A stretch of DNA of 64,000 nt. Origin: Mycoplana azooxidifex. Lineage in GTDB: Bacteria > Pseudomonadota > Alphaproteobacteria > Rhizobiales > Rhizobiaceae. Below the pieces are notes generated by a model, which did not search any database, was not told the DNA's origin, and worked only from the letters and a program-made list of their open reading frames with translations. The position numbers were made by a program, and so were the translations under genes. This document shows, piece after piece, positions 45,784 through 55,453 of the stretch (within the stretch, counting starts at the first letter, position 1; the number at the start of each line of letters is the position of its first letter). The DNA lies in contig NZ_JACIEE010000003.1 in the NCBI RefSeq assembly GCF_014196765.1, positions 62,001 through 126,000 of the forward strand, written 5' to 3'.

Positions 45784-46776
45784 TCAGGCGGGCGCGACCT
45801 CGGAAACCTCGAAACGATAGGTCGTCGAGCAGAACTCGCACGTCGCTTCGATATGGCCGTCGGTTGCCGTGTGCTCGACCTCCTCTGCAGACAGGCCGGA
45901 AAGCACCGTCTTCAGCTTGTCGCGCGAGCAGGAGCACTGGTCGAGCACCCGCTGTGGCGGATAGACCCTGACACCGCTTTCATGGAAGAGCCTGTACAGC
46001 AGGCGCTCCGTGCCGACGTTCGGATCGGTGAGTTCGTCGGTGTCGATGGTCTCGACGAGCGTGCGGGCTTCGGCCCACTTGTCGTCTTCTGCGATCTTGT
46101 GGCCGGCCTCCTCGCCATCGCCGCCCGGAAGGTCGGCCTGGCGCATACGTTCCGGCGCCTCGGGCAGGAACTGTGCGACCATGCCGCCGGCCCGCCAGCG
46201 ATGGCGCGTCTTTCCGTCGTCACCGCGGACATAGAGTTCGGCCACGCCGAGGCGGACGCGCGTCGGGATCTGTTCCGACTGGCGGAAATAGACGCCTGCG
46301 ACCTCCTCCAGCGTATGGCCGTCGAGGGCGACGATCCCCTGGTAGCGCTGCGTATGGGCGCCCTGGTCGATCGTGAAGGCGAGGATGCCCTTGCCGAGCA
46401 GTTCGTGCGCCGCGGTCCGGCCCTCGGTGACGGCCGCCTGCAGCGCATCGGCGTCGTAGCGGGCATAGGCCCGCACGTTCTCCGGGCTGGAGAAATCGGC
46501 GACCAACAGGTCGACCGGGCCGTCGCTCTTGGTCTGCAGGATCAGCTTGCCTTCGAACTTCAGCGACGTGCCGAGCAGGACGGTCAGGACGATCGCCTCG
46601 GCCAGGAGGCGGGCAACCGGCTGCGGATAGTCGTGCCGTTCGAGGATCGCGTCGAGCATCGCGCCAAGCTGGACCGCGCGGCCGCGGACATCGAGGCCTT
46701 CGACCTGAAAAGGTACGACGTGATCGTCGCCGGCAAAATCGAGTTCGCCGAGTTTGGGGGCTGGCTGAGCCATCAT
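45784..46776 (-). CDS. hslO: Hsp33 redox-regulated chaperone
   Basis: 330 residues. The zinc switch CSC (QCSCSRDK) and CEFC near the C-terminus is intact, so the protein should be activated by oxidation. The body shows LLAEAIVLTVLLGTSLKFEGKL and GTERLLYRLFHESGVRV. AAGGAGCG favours the ATG pair at 46776/46773; residues further upstream do not look like protein. It holds unfolding proteins during oxidative stress in the cytoplasm. Downstream of argF on the same strand, 232 bp away. Confidence 0.92.
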   Translation of the reverse strand: MMAQPAPKLGELDFAGDDHVVPFQVEGLDVRGRAVQLGAMLDAILERHDYPQPVARLLAEAIVLTVLLGTSLKFEGKLILQTKSDGPVDLLVADFSSPENVRAYARYDADALQAAVTEGRTAAHELLGKGILAFTIDQGAHTQRYQGIVALDGHTLEEVAGVYFRQSEQIPTRVRLGVAELYVRGDDGKTRHRWRAGGMVAQFLPEAPERMRQADLPGGDGEEAGHKIAEDDKWAEARTLVETIDTDELTDPNVGTERLLYRLFHESGVRVYPPQRVLDQCSCSRDKLKTVLSGLSAEEVEHTATDGHIEATCEFCSTTYRFEVSEVAPA

Positions 46777-47008
46777 TCGCTCCTTCGACGCAACATGTCG
46801 ACGCGGCCGGACGTTGGTCACATCCGCCTGCGACGGGTTGCGTTCTTCAGTGATTCTGCGTCGTGACCGCCGGGATGATTCCATATCCGGCAGTGCGATG
46901 CCAGCAGCGGCACCGCGACGACAGCGGGTTGGGCCATAGATCGTGGCAGGCTCCCGCAATTTCAATAGCCGGTTCGCCCCTCGCAGGCGCCGCCGCCCGG
47001 CGTGCCGG

Positions 47009-47926
47009 TCAGATCGCGCTCAGGCACCAGGCCAGGATCGATTTCTGCGCGTGCAGGCGGTTCTCGGCCTCGTCGAAGACGACGGACTGCGGGCCGTCGA
47101 TGACCTCGTCGGTGACCTCCTCGCCGCGATGGGCGGGCAGGCAGTGCATGAAGAGGGCTTCCTTGCCCGCCTTCTGCATCAGCGCCTCGTTGACCTGGAA
47201 CGGCTGGAAGATGTTGTGGCCGCGGGCACGGTGCTCCTGGTTCATCGACACCCAGCAGTCGGTGACGACGACGTCGGCGCCCGCGACGGCCCGGTCGGCG
47301 TCATGGCAGAGCATGATGTCGCCACCATTGTTGCGCGCCCAGTTGAGAACCTTGTCCGCCGGCTCCGAGCCGAGCGGAACGGCCATGTTCATCCGGTAGC
47401 CGAAACGGGCGGCGCCCTCGACGAAGGAATGCAGTACGTTATTGCCGTCGCCGGTCCAGGCGATGGTGCGCCCCTTCACCGGACCGCGATGCTCCTCGAA
47501 GGTCATGATGTCGGCCATGATCTGGCAGGGATGGGTCAGGTCGGTCAGGGCGTTGATCACCGGCACCGTCGCGTGCTCGGCCATCTCCAGCAGCCGGGCA
47601 TGGTCGGTGGTGCGGATCATGATCGCATCGACATAGCGCGACAGCACTTTCGCGGTGTCGCCGATCGTCTCGGCGCGGCCGAGCTGCATTTCAGTGCCGG
47701 ACAGAAACAGCGTCTCGCCGCCGAGCTGGCGCATGCCGACATCGAAGGAGACGCGGGTGCGCGTGGACGGCTTCTCGAAAATCATCGCCAGCATCTTGCC
47801 GGCGAGCGGCTTGTCGGCCGTGCCCGCCTTGGTGGCGGCCTTGCGTACGAGAGCATCGTCCATGATCGTGCGGAGATCTCCAGCCGTCATGGCGGAGAGG
47901 TCGAGGAAATGTCTGGTGCCTGCCAT
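47009..47926 (-). CDS. argF: ornithine carbamoyltransferase
   Basis: 305 residues. The carbamoyl-phosphate motif STRTR (54-58, in [14 protein letters not shown]) and the ornithine motif HCLPAHRG are both present, plus [16 protein letters not shown] and DLTHPCQ. It forms citrulline in arginine synthesis. Follows argD on the same strand after 36 bp, so the two are co-transcribed. Confidence 0.95.
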   Translation of the reverse strand: MAGTRHFLDLSAMTAGDLRTIMDDALVRKAATKAGTADKPLAGKMLAMIFEKPSTRTRVSFDVGMRQLGGETLFLSGTEMQLGRAETIGDTAKVLSRYVDAIMIRTTDHARLLEMAEHATVPVINALTDLTHPCQIMADIMTFEEHRGPVKGRTIAWTGDGNNVLHSFVEGAARFGYRMNMAVPLGSEPADKVLNWARNNGGDIMLCHDADRAVAGADVVVTDCWVSMNQEHRARGHNIFQPFQVNEALMQKAGKEALFMHCLPAHRGEEVTDEVIDGPQSVVFDEAENRLHAQKSILAWCLSAI

Positions 47927-47962
47927 GCTCTTTCAATCCTGCTCAATCGCCCGGCTCGCGCC

Positions 47963-49156
47963 TTAGGCCTTCCTCTTTTCCGCGCTCAGCTTCTCCGCGG
48001 CGCGCTCGATCCGCGCCAGGCCCTCGCGGGCCTCCTCGGCGGTGGTGATCAGCGGTGGCAGCAGCCGCAGCACGTTCTCGCCCGCCGGCACCAGCAGCAG
48101 ATGCTCGGCGCGAACCGCCTTCAGCAGATCCGCCGACGGCACCTTCGCCTTGATGCCGAGCATGAGGCCTTCGCCGCGGATTTCCTCGACGACATCGGGA
48201 AAGCGGTCCTTCAGCGAGGCAAGGCCCTGGCGCAGCACGAGGGCGACGTCGCGTACATGTTCCAGGAAGCCCTCCGCCAGAACGACGTCGAGCACGGCGT
48301 TGCCGACGGCCATGGCGAGCGGGTTGCCGCCGTAGGTGGAGCCGTGCGTGCCCGGGACCATGCCCGAGGCCGCCTCTTCGGTCGCAAGGCAGGCGCCCAG
48401 CGGAAATCCGCCGCCGATCCCCTTGGCGACCGCCATGATGTCCGGCGCGATGCCCGACCATTCATAGGCAAAGAACTTGCCCGTCCGGCCGACGCCGCAC
48501 TGGACCTCGTCGAAAATGAGAAGCAGGCCGTATTCGTCGCAGAGCGAGCGCAGCTCACGCAGGAACTCGTTCGAGACGACGCGGATGCCGCCCTCGCCCT
48601 GCACGGGCTCGATCAGGATCGCCGCCGTCTCCTCGGTGATTGCCTCCTTGAGGGCGGCAATATCGTTGAAGGGAACCTGGTAGAAGCCCGGCGCCTTCGG
48701 GCCGAAGCCTTCCAGGTACTTCTCCTGACCGCCGGCGGCAATCGTGGCCAGTGTGCGGCCGTGGAAGGCGCCCTCGAAGGTGATGATGTGGAACTTGCCG
48801 GGAGTGCCCTTGGCATACTGGTAGCGCCGCGCCGTCTTGATCGCGCATTCCAGGGCCTCGGCGCCGGAATTGGTGAAGAAGATCTTGTCGGCGAAGGTGG
48901 CCGCGGTCAGGCGCCTGCCGAGTGTCTCCTGCCCGGGGACCTCGTAGAGGTTCGACAGGTGCCAGACCTTGTCGGCCTGCGCCTTGAGGCTCTCGACCAG
49001 ATGCGGATGGGCGTGGCCCAGCGAATTGACCGCGACGCCGGCTGCGAAATCGAGATAGCGCGAGCCGTCGTCTGCGATCAGCCAGACGCCCTCGCCGCGC
49101 TCGAAGCGCAGCGGTGCACGCAGATAGGTCTCGTAGAGCGGCGTGGCATCAGCCAT
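47963..49156 (-). CDS. argD: acetylornithine aminotransferase
   Basis: 397 residues, class III PLP aminotransferase. [35 protein letters not shown] and the PLP lysine in [14 protein letters not shown] are clear. It makes N-acetylornithine in arginine synthesis and may also act on succinyldiaminopimelate. First gene of the argD-argF unit. The 423 bp upstream are shared with the divergent gcrA. Confidence 0.92.
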   Translation of the reverse strand: MADATPLYETYLRAPLRFERGEGVWLIADDGSRYLDFAAGVAVNSLGHAHPHLVESLKAQADKVWHLSNLYEVPGQETLGRRLTAATFADKIFFTNSGAEALECAIKTARRYQYAKGTPGKFHIITFEGAFHGRTLATIAAGGQEKYLEGFGPKAPGFYQVPFNDIAALKEAITEETAAILIEPVQGEGGIRVVSNEFLRELRSLCDEYGLLLIFDEVQCGVGRTGKFFAYEWSGIAPDIMAVAKGIGGGFPLGACLATEEAASGMVPGTHGSTYGGNPLAMAVGNAVLDVVLAEGFLEHVRDVALVLRQGLASLKDRFPDVVEEIRGEGLMLGIKAKVPSADLLKAVRAEHLLLVPAGENVLRLLPPLITTAEEAREGLARIERAAEKLSAEKRKA

Positions 49157-49579
49157 GGCGCGTATCTCCTTCGCAGCGGATGCGGAAATGGATCCCGGAT
49201 CTTTCCAGTGCGGAAAAATCGAAAATGCCGCCTTACGGCGGCGGGCCGCACTATCGGCATTTCAGCGGTTATTGTCAACAAACGGCGGGGCGATGAAATC
49301 CGCCTTAATATGCCGTTACGTGAGGATTCGGATCCCCGGCGAAGTGTCGCAAGTGAGTCACACCTGGCGAGCAAGTTGGGGAAAACCGGGAAATCGATTC
49401 GGGCAGATTCCGGCGACTCTTGTCACAGAGTCCCCCTACCGGTAGGTTAAAACTCAATTGCTAGACTGCATGCGGCGGAACTAGTCACCAACAGTATCAG
49501 AGCATTTCGTGCTGCGGAGTAATCCGGGCAGCGCCGATGGATTCTCGGCAACGATCGCTGGAACGAGGAGACGACGGAG
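49157..49579. promoter_or_regulatory. argD/gcrA divergent region with a cluster of GANTC sites
   Basis: 423 bp with no gene. Seven GANTC sites (the CcrM methylation sequence) lie at 49325, 49355, 49396, 49406, 49415, 49428 and 49540, six of them within 108 bp, where chance gives under one. A perfect 12-bp palindrome CCTACCGGTAGG is at 49435-49446, followed by TTAA-N7-TTGC, a half-match to the CtrA box. Together they suggest cell-cycle control of gcrA. Confidence 0.6.
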
Positions 49580-50098
49580 ATGAACTGGACCGACGAGAGG
49601 GTCGAGAAGCTGAAGAAGCTTTGGGCCGAGGGGCTGAGCGCCAGCCAGATCGCAGCACAACTCGGCGGCGTCAGCCGTAATGCGGTCATCGGCAAGGTCC
49701 ACCGCCTCTCCCTGCCCGGCCGGGCCAAGGCCGGCGGATCACCGACGGCCACCCGCGCCAAGCGCCCGGCTACGGCCCCGCGCCCGACGAACTTCGCCCC
49801 ACGCGTTGCGACCCGCACGGTCGCCCGCCCGACCGGCGCTGTCGTCACCAAGGAAGAGGTCGCCTTCGAATATGACGAACAGCCGGTCACCCGGACCGTC
49901 GCCAACGTCGTCGTGCCGATGTCGCGCCGCCTCGAGCTGACGCAACTGACCGAACGCACCTGCAAGTGGCCGAACGGCGACCCGCTGAAGGACGACTTCC
50001 ACTTCTGCGGCAACGAGTCCCCGGACAACTCCCCCTACTGCACCTACCACCAGCGGCTGGCCTACCAGCCCTCGGCAGAACGCCGGCGGGCGCGCTGA
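49580..50098 (+). CDS. gcrA: GcrA-family cell cycle regulator
   Basis: 172 residues. MNWTDERVEKLKKLWAEG and SASQIAAQLGGVSRNAVIGKVHRL form the N-terminal GcrA DNA-binding/helix region; a basic Pro/Ala-rich linker leads to a C-terminal part with RTCKWPNGDP, FCG and YCTYHQRLAYQP. In Caulobacter GcrA binds sigma-70 RNA polymerase and activates promoters with methylated GANTC sites. AACGAGGAGACGACGGAG precedes the ATG. Ends at a bidirectional terminator shared with phoB. Confidence 0.93.
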   Translation: MNWTDERVEKLKKLWAEGLSASQIAAQLGGVSRNAVIGKVHRLSLPGRAKAGGSPTATRAKRPATAPRPTNFAPRVATRTVARPTGAVVTKEEVAFEYDEQPVTRTVANVVVPMSRRLELTQLTERTCKWPNGDPLKDDFHFCGNESPDNSPYCTYHQRLAYQPSAERRRAR

Positions 50099-50139
50099 TC
50101 GCGGGCTGCCGCCCTTGGCAGCAGCATACGGAACAACGA

Positions 50140-50167
50140 AAAACGGGCCTATGACGGGCCCGTTTTT
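50140..50167. terminator. bidirectional terminator between gcrA and phoB
   Basis: AAAACGGGCC pairs with GGCCCGTTTT around a seven-base loop. T-runs lie on both strands' 3' sides, so it can end gcrA (plus) and phoB (minus), which converge here. Confidence 0.85.
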
Positions 50168-50193
50168 CGTTTAGGCAGTGACCGTCGCCCCGT

Positions 50194-50877
50194 TCATGCT
50201 TCGAGCGAATAGCCTGCGCCGCGAACCGTACGGATGACGTCGCTCATGTTGGAGAAGTTCAGCGCCTTGCGCAGGCGGCCGACATGGACGTCGACGGTTC
50301 GCTCGTCGACATAGATGTCGTGACCCCAGACGCCGTCGAGAAGCTGCGAGCGGGAGAAGACGCGGCCAGGCGATGCCATCAGGAACTCGAGCAGGCGGAA
50401 TTCCGTCGGCCCCAGCCGTACCTCGCGCGAGCGGCGATGGACGCGATGGGTCTCCCGGTCGAGCTCGATGTCGCCGCACTTGAGAAGCGTCGAGACGACT
50501 TCGGGCCGGGCACGCCGCAGCATCGCCTTGACCCGCGCCATCAGCTCGGGCGTCGAGAAGGGCTTGACCACGTAGTCGTCCGCGCCGGTGGCAAGCCCCC
50601 GGACGCGCTCGCTCTCCTCGCCGCGCGCCGTCAGCATGATGATCGGCAGACGCTCGGTCTCCGAGCGCTGGCGCAGGCGCCGGCAAAGCTCGATGCCGGA
50701 CACGCCGGGCAGCATCCAGTCGAGGATCAGAAGGTCCGGCTGGCGCTCCTGCAGGCGGATCTCCGCCTCGTCGCCGCGCAGGATCGTATCGACCTCGAAG
50801 CCCTCGGCCTCGAGGTTGTAGCGCAGGAGGACGCTCAGCGCCTCCTCGTCTTCGACCACGGTAATCTTTGGAACCAT
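50194..50877 (-). CDS. phoB: phosphate regulon response regulator PhoB
   Basis: 227 residues: receiver domain (about 1-120) with the phosphorylated aspartate in LLILDWMLPG and the lysine in YVVKPFS, then an OmpR/PhoB winged helix (FRLLEFLMASPGRVFSRSQLL, DERTVDVHVGRLRKAL). It binds Pho boxes when phosphate is low. The start at 50877 (MVPKITVVEDEE) fits the family. Last gene of the pst-phoU-phoB unit; its cognate kinase PhoR is encoded at the other end. Confidence 0.94.
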   Translation of the reverse strand: MVPKITVVEDEEALSVLLRYNLEAEGFEVDTILRGDEAEIRLQERQPDLLILDWMLPGVSGIELCRRLRQRSETERLPIIMLTARGEESERVRGLATGADDYVVKPFSTPELMARVKAMLRRARPEVVSTLLKCGDIELDRETHRVHRRSREVRLGPTEFRLLEFLMASPGRVFSRSQLLDGVWGHDIYVDERTVDVHVGRLRKALNFSNMSDVIRTVRGAGYSLEA

Positions 50878-50967
50878 GCCTTGCTCACTCCTGGTCCGCG
50901 CGGCCCGTCGGCGGCCGCCCTGGACGGCCACTCGCCGCCGCGTCGATCAGCACGCGTTCGACGATCG

Positions 50968-51681
50968 TTATTCCTCGATGGCACCTACAGACGTGGTGTG
51001 GTCGTCCTTGGGACGCTCGCCTTCCGGCTGCGAGCCGGTCGCCATGTAGAAGATCGTCTCGGCGATGTTGGTCGCGTGGTCGCCGATGCGTTCGATGTTC
51101 TTGGCGCAGAAGAGCAGATGCGTGCAGGGCGTGATGTTGCGCGGATCTTCCATCATGTAGGTCAACAGTTCGCGGAACAGCGAGGTGTAGATCGCGTCGA
51201 TCTCGTCGTCGCGCTCGCGGATCTCCTTGGCCTTCTCGATGTTGCGCGAGGCATAGACGTCGAGGACTTCCTTGAGCTGCATCAGCGCCAGCTCGGCCAG
51301 GTGCTCCAGGCCGCGGGCGAGATTGCGCGGAATGCTGGAACCCTGCACCGCGATGACGCGCTTGGCCGTGTTCTTGCCGAGGTCGCCGACGCGCTCGAGG
51401 TCGGCGGCGATGCGGATCGCCCCCATGATCTCGCGCAGGTCGGCCGCCATCGGCTGGCGCTTGGCGATCGTGACGATCGCCTTCTCGTTGATCTGCCGCT
51501 CGGCGGTGTCGAGGATGACGTCCTCGGAGATCACCTTCTGCGCCAGCGCCATGTCGGTGTTGACCAGCGCGCGCACGCTGTCGCCCACCATCTGCTCGGC
51601 CGTGCCCCCCATCTCGGAGATGCGGCGGGTGAGATACTTCAGTTCTTCATCGTAGATCGAAACGATATGGGTCGGTGTCAT
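50968..51681 (-). CDS. phoU: phosphate signalling protein PhoU
   Basis: 237 residues, all-helical, two PhoU repeats. The metal-binding motifs ERVGDLGKNTAKR and ERIGDHATNIAE (E/D-x-x-x-D type) are visible. It links the Pst transporter to PhoR and keeps the regulon off when phosphate is plentiful. Lies between pstB and phoB on the same strand. Confidence 0.94.
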   Translation of the reverse strand: MTPTHIVSIYDEELKYLTRRISEMGGTAEQMVGDSVRALVNTDMALAQKVISEDVILDTAERQINEKAIVTIAKRQPMAADLREIMGAIRIAADLERVGDLGKNTAKRVIAVQGSSIPRNLARGLEHLAELALMQLKEVLDVYASRNIEKAKEIRERDDEIDAIYTSLFRELLTYMMEDPRNITPCTHLLFCAKNIERIGDHATNIAETIFYMATGSQPEGERPKDDHTTSVGAIEE

Positions 51682-51738
51682 GTCTCTTGGTCCTCAACTG
51701 GCGCGGGCGCCCATGGTCCATGCTGGCGACGGCAGGCG

Positions 51739-52554
51739 TCAGCCGAAGCGACCCATGATGTAGTCCTGCGTACGCTGGTCGTCCGGATTGGTGAACATCT
51801 TGTCGGTGTCGTTCTCCTCGACGAGGTTGCCGAGGTGGAACATGGCGGTGCGCTGGGAGACGCGGGCGGCCTGCTGCATCGAGTGGGTGACGATGACGAT
51901 CGTGAAGTTCGCCCGCAGTTCGTGGATCAGTTCCTCGACCTTGGCCGTGGCGATCGGGTCGAGCGCCGAGCAGGGCTCGTCCATCAGGATCACTTCCGGG
52001 CTGACGGCGACGGCGCGGGCGATGCACAGGCGCTGCTGCTGGCCGCCGGAAAGGCCCGTGCCGCCCTCCTGCAGGCGATCCTTGACCTCGTTCCAGAGGC
52101 CCGCCTTCTGCAGACTGTGCTCGACCACCAGGTCGAGGTCGGCCTTGGACTTCGCCAGTCCGTGGATACGCGGGCCGTAGGCAACGTTCTCGTAGATTGT
52201 CTTGGGGAACGGGTTCGGCTTCTGGAACACCATGCCGACGCGGGCGCGAAGCTCGACCACATCGATCGAGGGGTCGTAGACGTCATCGCCGTCCAGCGTG
52301 ATCGAGCCGGTGACGCGGCAGCCGTCGATCGTGTCGTTCATGCGGTTCAGCGTACGCAGGAACGTCGACTTGCCGCAGCCCGAGGGGCCGATCAGCGCGG
52401 TCACGGTGTTCTCGCGGACATTGAGGTTCACGTCGTACAGGGCGCGCTTGTCGCCGTAGTAGACGGAGACGTCCTTGCCGACCATCTTCAGGGGCACAGC
52501 GTTCATCTTCTTTTCCAAAAGTTCTTCGGTCGCAGCTTCGGTCATGATGTTCAT
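51739..52554 (-). CDS. pstB: phosphate ABC transporter ATP-binding protein PstB
   Basis: 271 residues. Walker A GPSGCGKS in a [19 protein letters not shown] setting that is specific to PstB, signature [14 protein letters not shown], Walker [14 protein letters not shown] and switch [12 protein letters not shown]. The N-terminal 20 residues ([16 protein letters not shown]) are an extension; later in-frame ATGs at 52545 and 52506 are possible starts, and no start has a strong ribosome site. Confidence 0.94.
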   Translation of the reverse strand: MNIMTEAATEELLEKKMNAVPLKMVGKDVSVYYGDKRALYDVNLNVRENTVTALIGPSGCGKSTFLRTLNRMNDTIDGCRVTGSITLDGDDVYDPSIDVVELRARVGMVFQKPNPFPKTIYENVAYGPRIHGLAKSKADLDLVVEHSLQKAGLWNEVKDRLQEGGTGLSGGQQQRLCIARAVAVSPEVILMDEPCSALDPIATAKVEELIHELRANFTIVIVTHSMQQAARVSQRTAMFHLGNLVEENDTDKMFTNPDDQRTQDYIMGRFG

Positions 52555-52568
52555 CTGTTTCTACCCTA

Positions 52569-53891
52569 CTACCAGCGGCGTTCGAAACGACGCCGCAACA
52601 GGATGGCGCCCAGGTTCATGATGATCAGGAAAACGAGCAGCACGATGATCGCGCCGGAGGTGCGCTCCACGAAGGCGCGCTCGGCCTCGTTCGCCCACAT
52701 GTAGATCTGTACCGGCAGCGCCGTCGATGGGTCGAGCGGCGTGGCGGGAACGTTGGCGACGAAGGCGACCATGCCGATCAGAAGCAGCGGTGCGGTTTCG
52801 CCGAGCGCGTGCGCCAGGCCGATGATCGTGCCCGTCAGGATGCCGGGCATGGCGAGCGGCAGCACGTGGTGGAAGGTCGTCTGCATCTTCGAGGCGCCGA
52901 GGCCGAGCGCCGCCGCCCGGATCGAGGGCGGCACGGCGCGAAGGGCCGCACGCGTGGCGATGATGATCGTCGGCAGCGTCATGAGCGTCAGCACCAGCCC
53001 GCCGACAAGCGGCGCGGACCGCGGCAGGCCGGCGAAGTTGATGAAGACGGCAAGCCCGAGCAGACCGTAGACGATCGAGGGGACGGCTGCGAGGTTGTTG
53101 ATGTTCACCTCGATCAGGTCGGTCAGCCGGTTCTTCGGCGCGAACTCCTCCAGGTAGATGGAGGCCGCGACGCCGATCGGCAGCGACAGGACCAGCACGA
53201 TGCCCATCAGGTAGAGCGAGCCGACCAGCGCCACGCCGAGGCCTGCCGCTTCCGGGCGGCTGGAATTGCCGTTGACGAAGAGGCCCGTATTGAAGCCCTT
53301 GGCGAGCACGCCATCCTTGACGAGCTGGTCCATCCAGGCGACCTGCTGGTCGGAGACGCGACGGCTGCCCTCGTCGACGGTCATGTCGAACTGGCCCTTG
53401 AAGGCGCTGTCGATATTGGCGCTGGCGAGTACCGTCACGGGCAGGGTCTTGCCGATGATCGACGGGTCGGAGATCACCATGTCGCGCAGTTCGACGCGCG
53501 CGCTGTCGGAGAACAGACCCGACACCTGGCGCAGCGCCGCCCGGTCGCTCGAGGCGACGCCGAGCCTTTCGGCGAGCGCGTTGCGGACCAGCACCGGATA
53601 GTTGGCCGCCTGCAGCACCTTGGGATCGGTTTCGCGCTTGTTGTTGGGATCGATGATCTCCTGCGAGAAGGTGATCGGCAGGGTGAGCTCGGTCTGCCAG
53701 AAGGCGGTGTAGCCCTTGCCGACGACCGACCACAGGAGCAGGAACAGGAAGACCAGGCCGAAGGCGATCGCTGCCAGCCCGTAGAAGCGGAAGCGGCGTT
53801 CGGCGGCGTAGCGGCGGCGGATGCCGATGTCGCGGCGCGCAGGCGCCGTGGAGGTGAGCTGGCCGGAAGCCTGTGAGACGATCTCGGTCAT
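52569..53891 (-). CDS. pstA: phosphate ABC transporter permease PstA, long form
   Basis: 440 residues against about 300 in E. coli. The extra N-terminal part (about 1-165, one helix near 35-60 then a periplasmic-looking domain) corresponds to the extension (DUF3333) seen in alphaproteobacterial PstA. The C-terminal permease domain holds ALGLGASKMQTTFHHVLPLAMPGIL and SLPIGVAASIYLEEFAP. Overlaps pstC by 4 bp. Confidence 0.92.
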   Translation of the reverse strand: MTEIVSQASGQLTSTAPARRDIGIRRRYAAERRFRFYGLAAIAFGLVFLFLLLWSVVGKGYTAFWQTELTLPITFSQEIIDPNNKRETDPKVLQAANYPVLVRNALAERLGVASSDRAALRQVSGLFSDSARVELRDMVISDPSIIGKTLPVTVLASANIDSAFKGQFDMTVDEGSRRVSDQQVAWMDQLVKDGVLAKGFNTGLFVNGNSSRPEAAGLGVALVGSLYLMGIVLVLSLPIGVAASIYLEEFAPKNRLTDLIEVNINNLAAVPSIVYGLLGLAVFINFAGLPRSAPLVGGLVLTLMTLPTIIIATRAALRAVPPSIRAAALGLGASKMQTTFHHVLPLAMPGILTGTIIGLAHALGETAPLLLIGMVAFVANVPATPLDPSTALPVQIYMWANEAERAFVERTSGAIIVLLVFLIIMNLGAILLRRRFERRW

Positions 53892-55369
53892 TCGTACTGC
53901 TCCCGATACTTGCGAACGATGTAGAGCGCGTAGATGTTGAGCGCCAGCGTGATGCAGAACAGCGTGATGCCGAGCGCAAAGGCCACGAGCGTCTGCGGGG
54001 AGGTGAACTCGAGGTCGCCGGTGAGCTGGTTGACGATCTTCACCGTCACGGTCGTCATCGGCTCGAACGGGTTGATCTGCATCCGCGCGGCGACACCGGC
54101 GGCGAGCACGACGATCATCGTCTCGCCGATCGCGCGCGAGGCCGTCATCAGCAGTGCGCCGACGATGCCCGGCAGGGCCGCCGGCAGGATGACGCGCTTG
54201 ATCGTTTCCGACCGGGTGGCGCCGAGGCCGAGCGAGCCGTCGCGCAGGGCCCGCGGCACGGCGGTGATGATGTCGTCGGACAGGGACGACACGTAGGGGA
54301 TCAGCATTATGCCCATGACGATGCCGGCGGTGATCACGCTCTGGGCCTGGATGAAACTGGCGTAGTTTCCGGTGAGGAGCCCGCTCATCTGAGCGGAGAG
54401 GTCACGCAGGAACGGACCGACGGTGACGAGCGCGAAGAAGCCGTAGACGATCGTCGGAATGCCGGCCAGCACTTCCAGCAACGGCTTTGCCAGCGAGCGC
54501 ATGCGCGGGCTCGCATATTCCGCCATGTAGATCGCCGCGAACAGGCCGACCGGAACCGCAACGAGCATGGCGACGAAGCCGATATAGAGCGTGCCTGCCA
54601 GAAGCGGGATCAGGCCGAACTGGCCGCTGGAGCTTGCGCCGGCGCCGGCAAAGCGCGGATCCCACACCGTGCCGAAGAAGAATTCGTAGGCGGGCACCGC
54701 GCTGAAGAAGCGCAGCGCCTCGGTCAGCATCGAGGCGACGATGCCGACAGTCGTCAGGATGGCTATGGAGGACGCGAGTAGAAGCGCCCACAGCATGACG
54801 CGCTCGACCTGGTTACGGGCGCGGAACCGGGGTGTGACCACGCGCAGAGCGAAGAATGCGCCGGCGGCGGACAGCGCGAGCGCAAGTGCTGCCAGCACCG
54901 TGCGGCTCGTCTGCGACTTCGCGTTCAGCGTGGCAGCGGAATCCAGCATGTAGGACTGAGCCTCGGCGGCAACCGCGAAGCCCTTGCCGGCGAAGACCGA
55001 CTGCAGGCTCGACGGATCCTGCTTGACGGCGCGCACCTCCTCTTCCGACAGCAATGGAAGGCCGCGCGCGATAGTCTTGACCATGCCGAAGGCGAGGCTC
55101 TGCTGGGCCTGGGACTGTCCCTTCACCTCTTCGGGAAAGGTGTCGCTAACGGCCGAATTGATGACGAACGGGCTGACCGCGAGCCAGATGGCGACAAGGA
55201 TCAGCGGCGGCAGGAAGGCCACCAGCGCCACGAAGGCACCGTAGTAGTTCGGACGCGAATGAAGCGCCGAGGACCGCCCTTGCGAAAGGGTCCCCGCCCG
55301 CATGCGTCCCAGAACATAGGCCACCGCAGCGATGACCAGAAGGATGGCAAATAGAAGCGTCGTGCTCAT
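53888..55369 (-). CDS. pstC: phosphate ABC transporter permease PstC, long form
   Basis: 493 residues, longer than the usual 310-330. The N-terminal 190 residues add helices (VLGRMRAG, FVALVAFLPPLILVAIWL, then a loop domain). The permease core has AVPVGLFAAIYMAEYAS, EVLAGIPTIVYGFFAL and the coupling loop SLGLGATRSETIKRVILPAALPGIVGALL. Pairs with PstA. Starts 84 bp after pstS, with a strong hairpin between. Confidence 0.92.
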   Translation of the reverse strand: MSTTLLFAILLVIAAVAYVLGRMRAGTLSQGRSSALHSRPNYYGAFVALVAFLPPLILVAIWLAVSPFVINSAVSDTFPEEVKGQSQAQQSLAFGMVKTIARGLPLLSEEEVRAVKQDPSSLQSVFAGKGFAVAAEAQSYMLDSAATLNAKSQTSRTVLAALALALSAAGAFFALRVVTPRFRARNQVERVMLWALLLASSIAILTTVGIVASMLTEALRFFSAVPAYEFFFGTVWDPRFAGAGASSSGQFGLIPLLAGTLYIGFVAMLVAVPVGLFAAIYMAEYASPRMRSLAKPLLEVLAGIPTIVYGFFALVTVGPFLRDLSAQMSGLLTGNYASFIQAQSVITAGIVMGIMLIPYVSSLSDDIITAVPRALRDGSLGLGATRSETIKRVILPAALPGIVGALLMTASRAIGETMIVVLAAGVAARMQINPFEPMTTVTVKIVNQLTGDLEFTSPQTLVAFALGITLFCITLALNIYALYIVRKYREQYE

Positions 55370-55411
55370 GCGGATGTCCCAGCTGCCTTACGCGGTATCA
55401 GTGCGGAAAGG

Positions 55412-55447
55412 CGGAATCGGCGCAGGGTGTGCCCTGCGCCGATTCCG
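55412..55447 (-). other. perfect 16-bp hairpin between pstS and pstC
   Basis: CGGAATCGGCGCAGGG pairs perfectly with its complement around a four-base loop, six bases after the pstS stop. No T-run follows in the pstC direction. It probably protects the pstS message or causes partial termination, so that the binding protein is made in excess of the permeases. Confidence 0.75.
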
Positions 55448-55453
55448 TTTTCA

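Noticed and set aside
49447-49461. CtrA binding site upstream of gcrA
   Set aside because: TTAA-N7-TTGC matches only one full half-site; kept as a remark, not called as a site.
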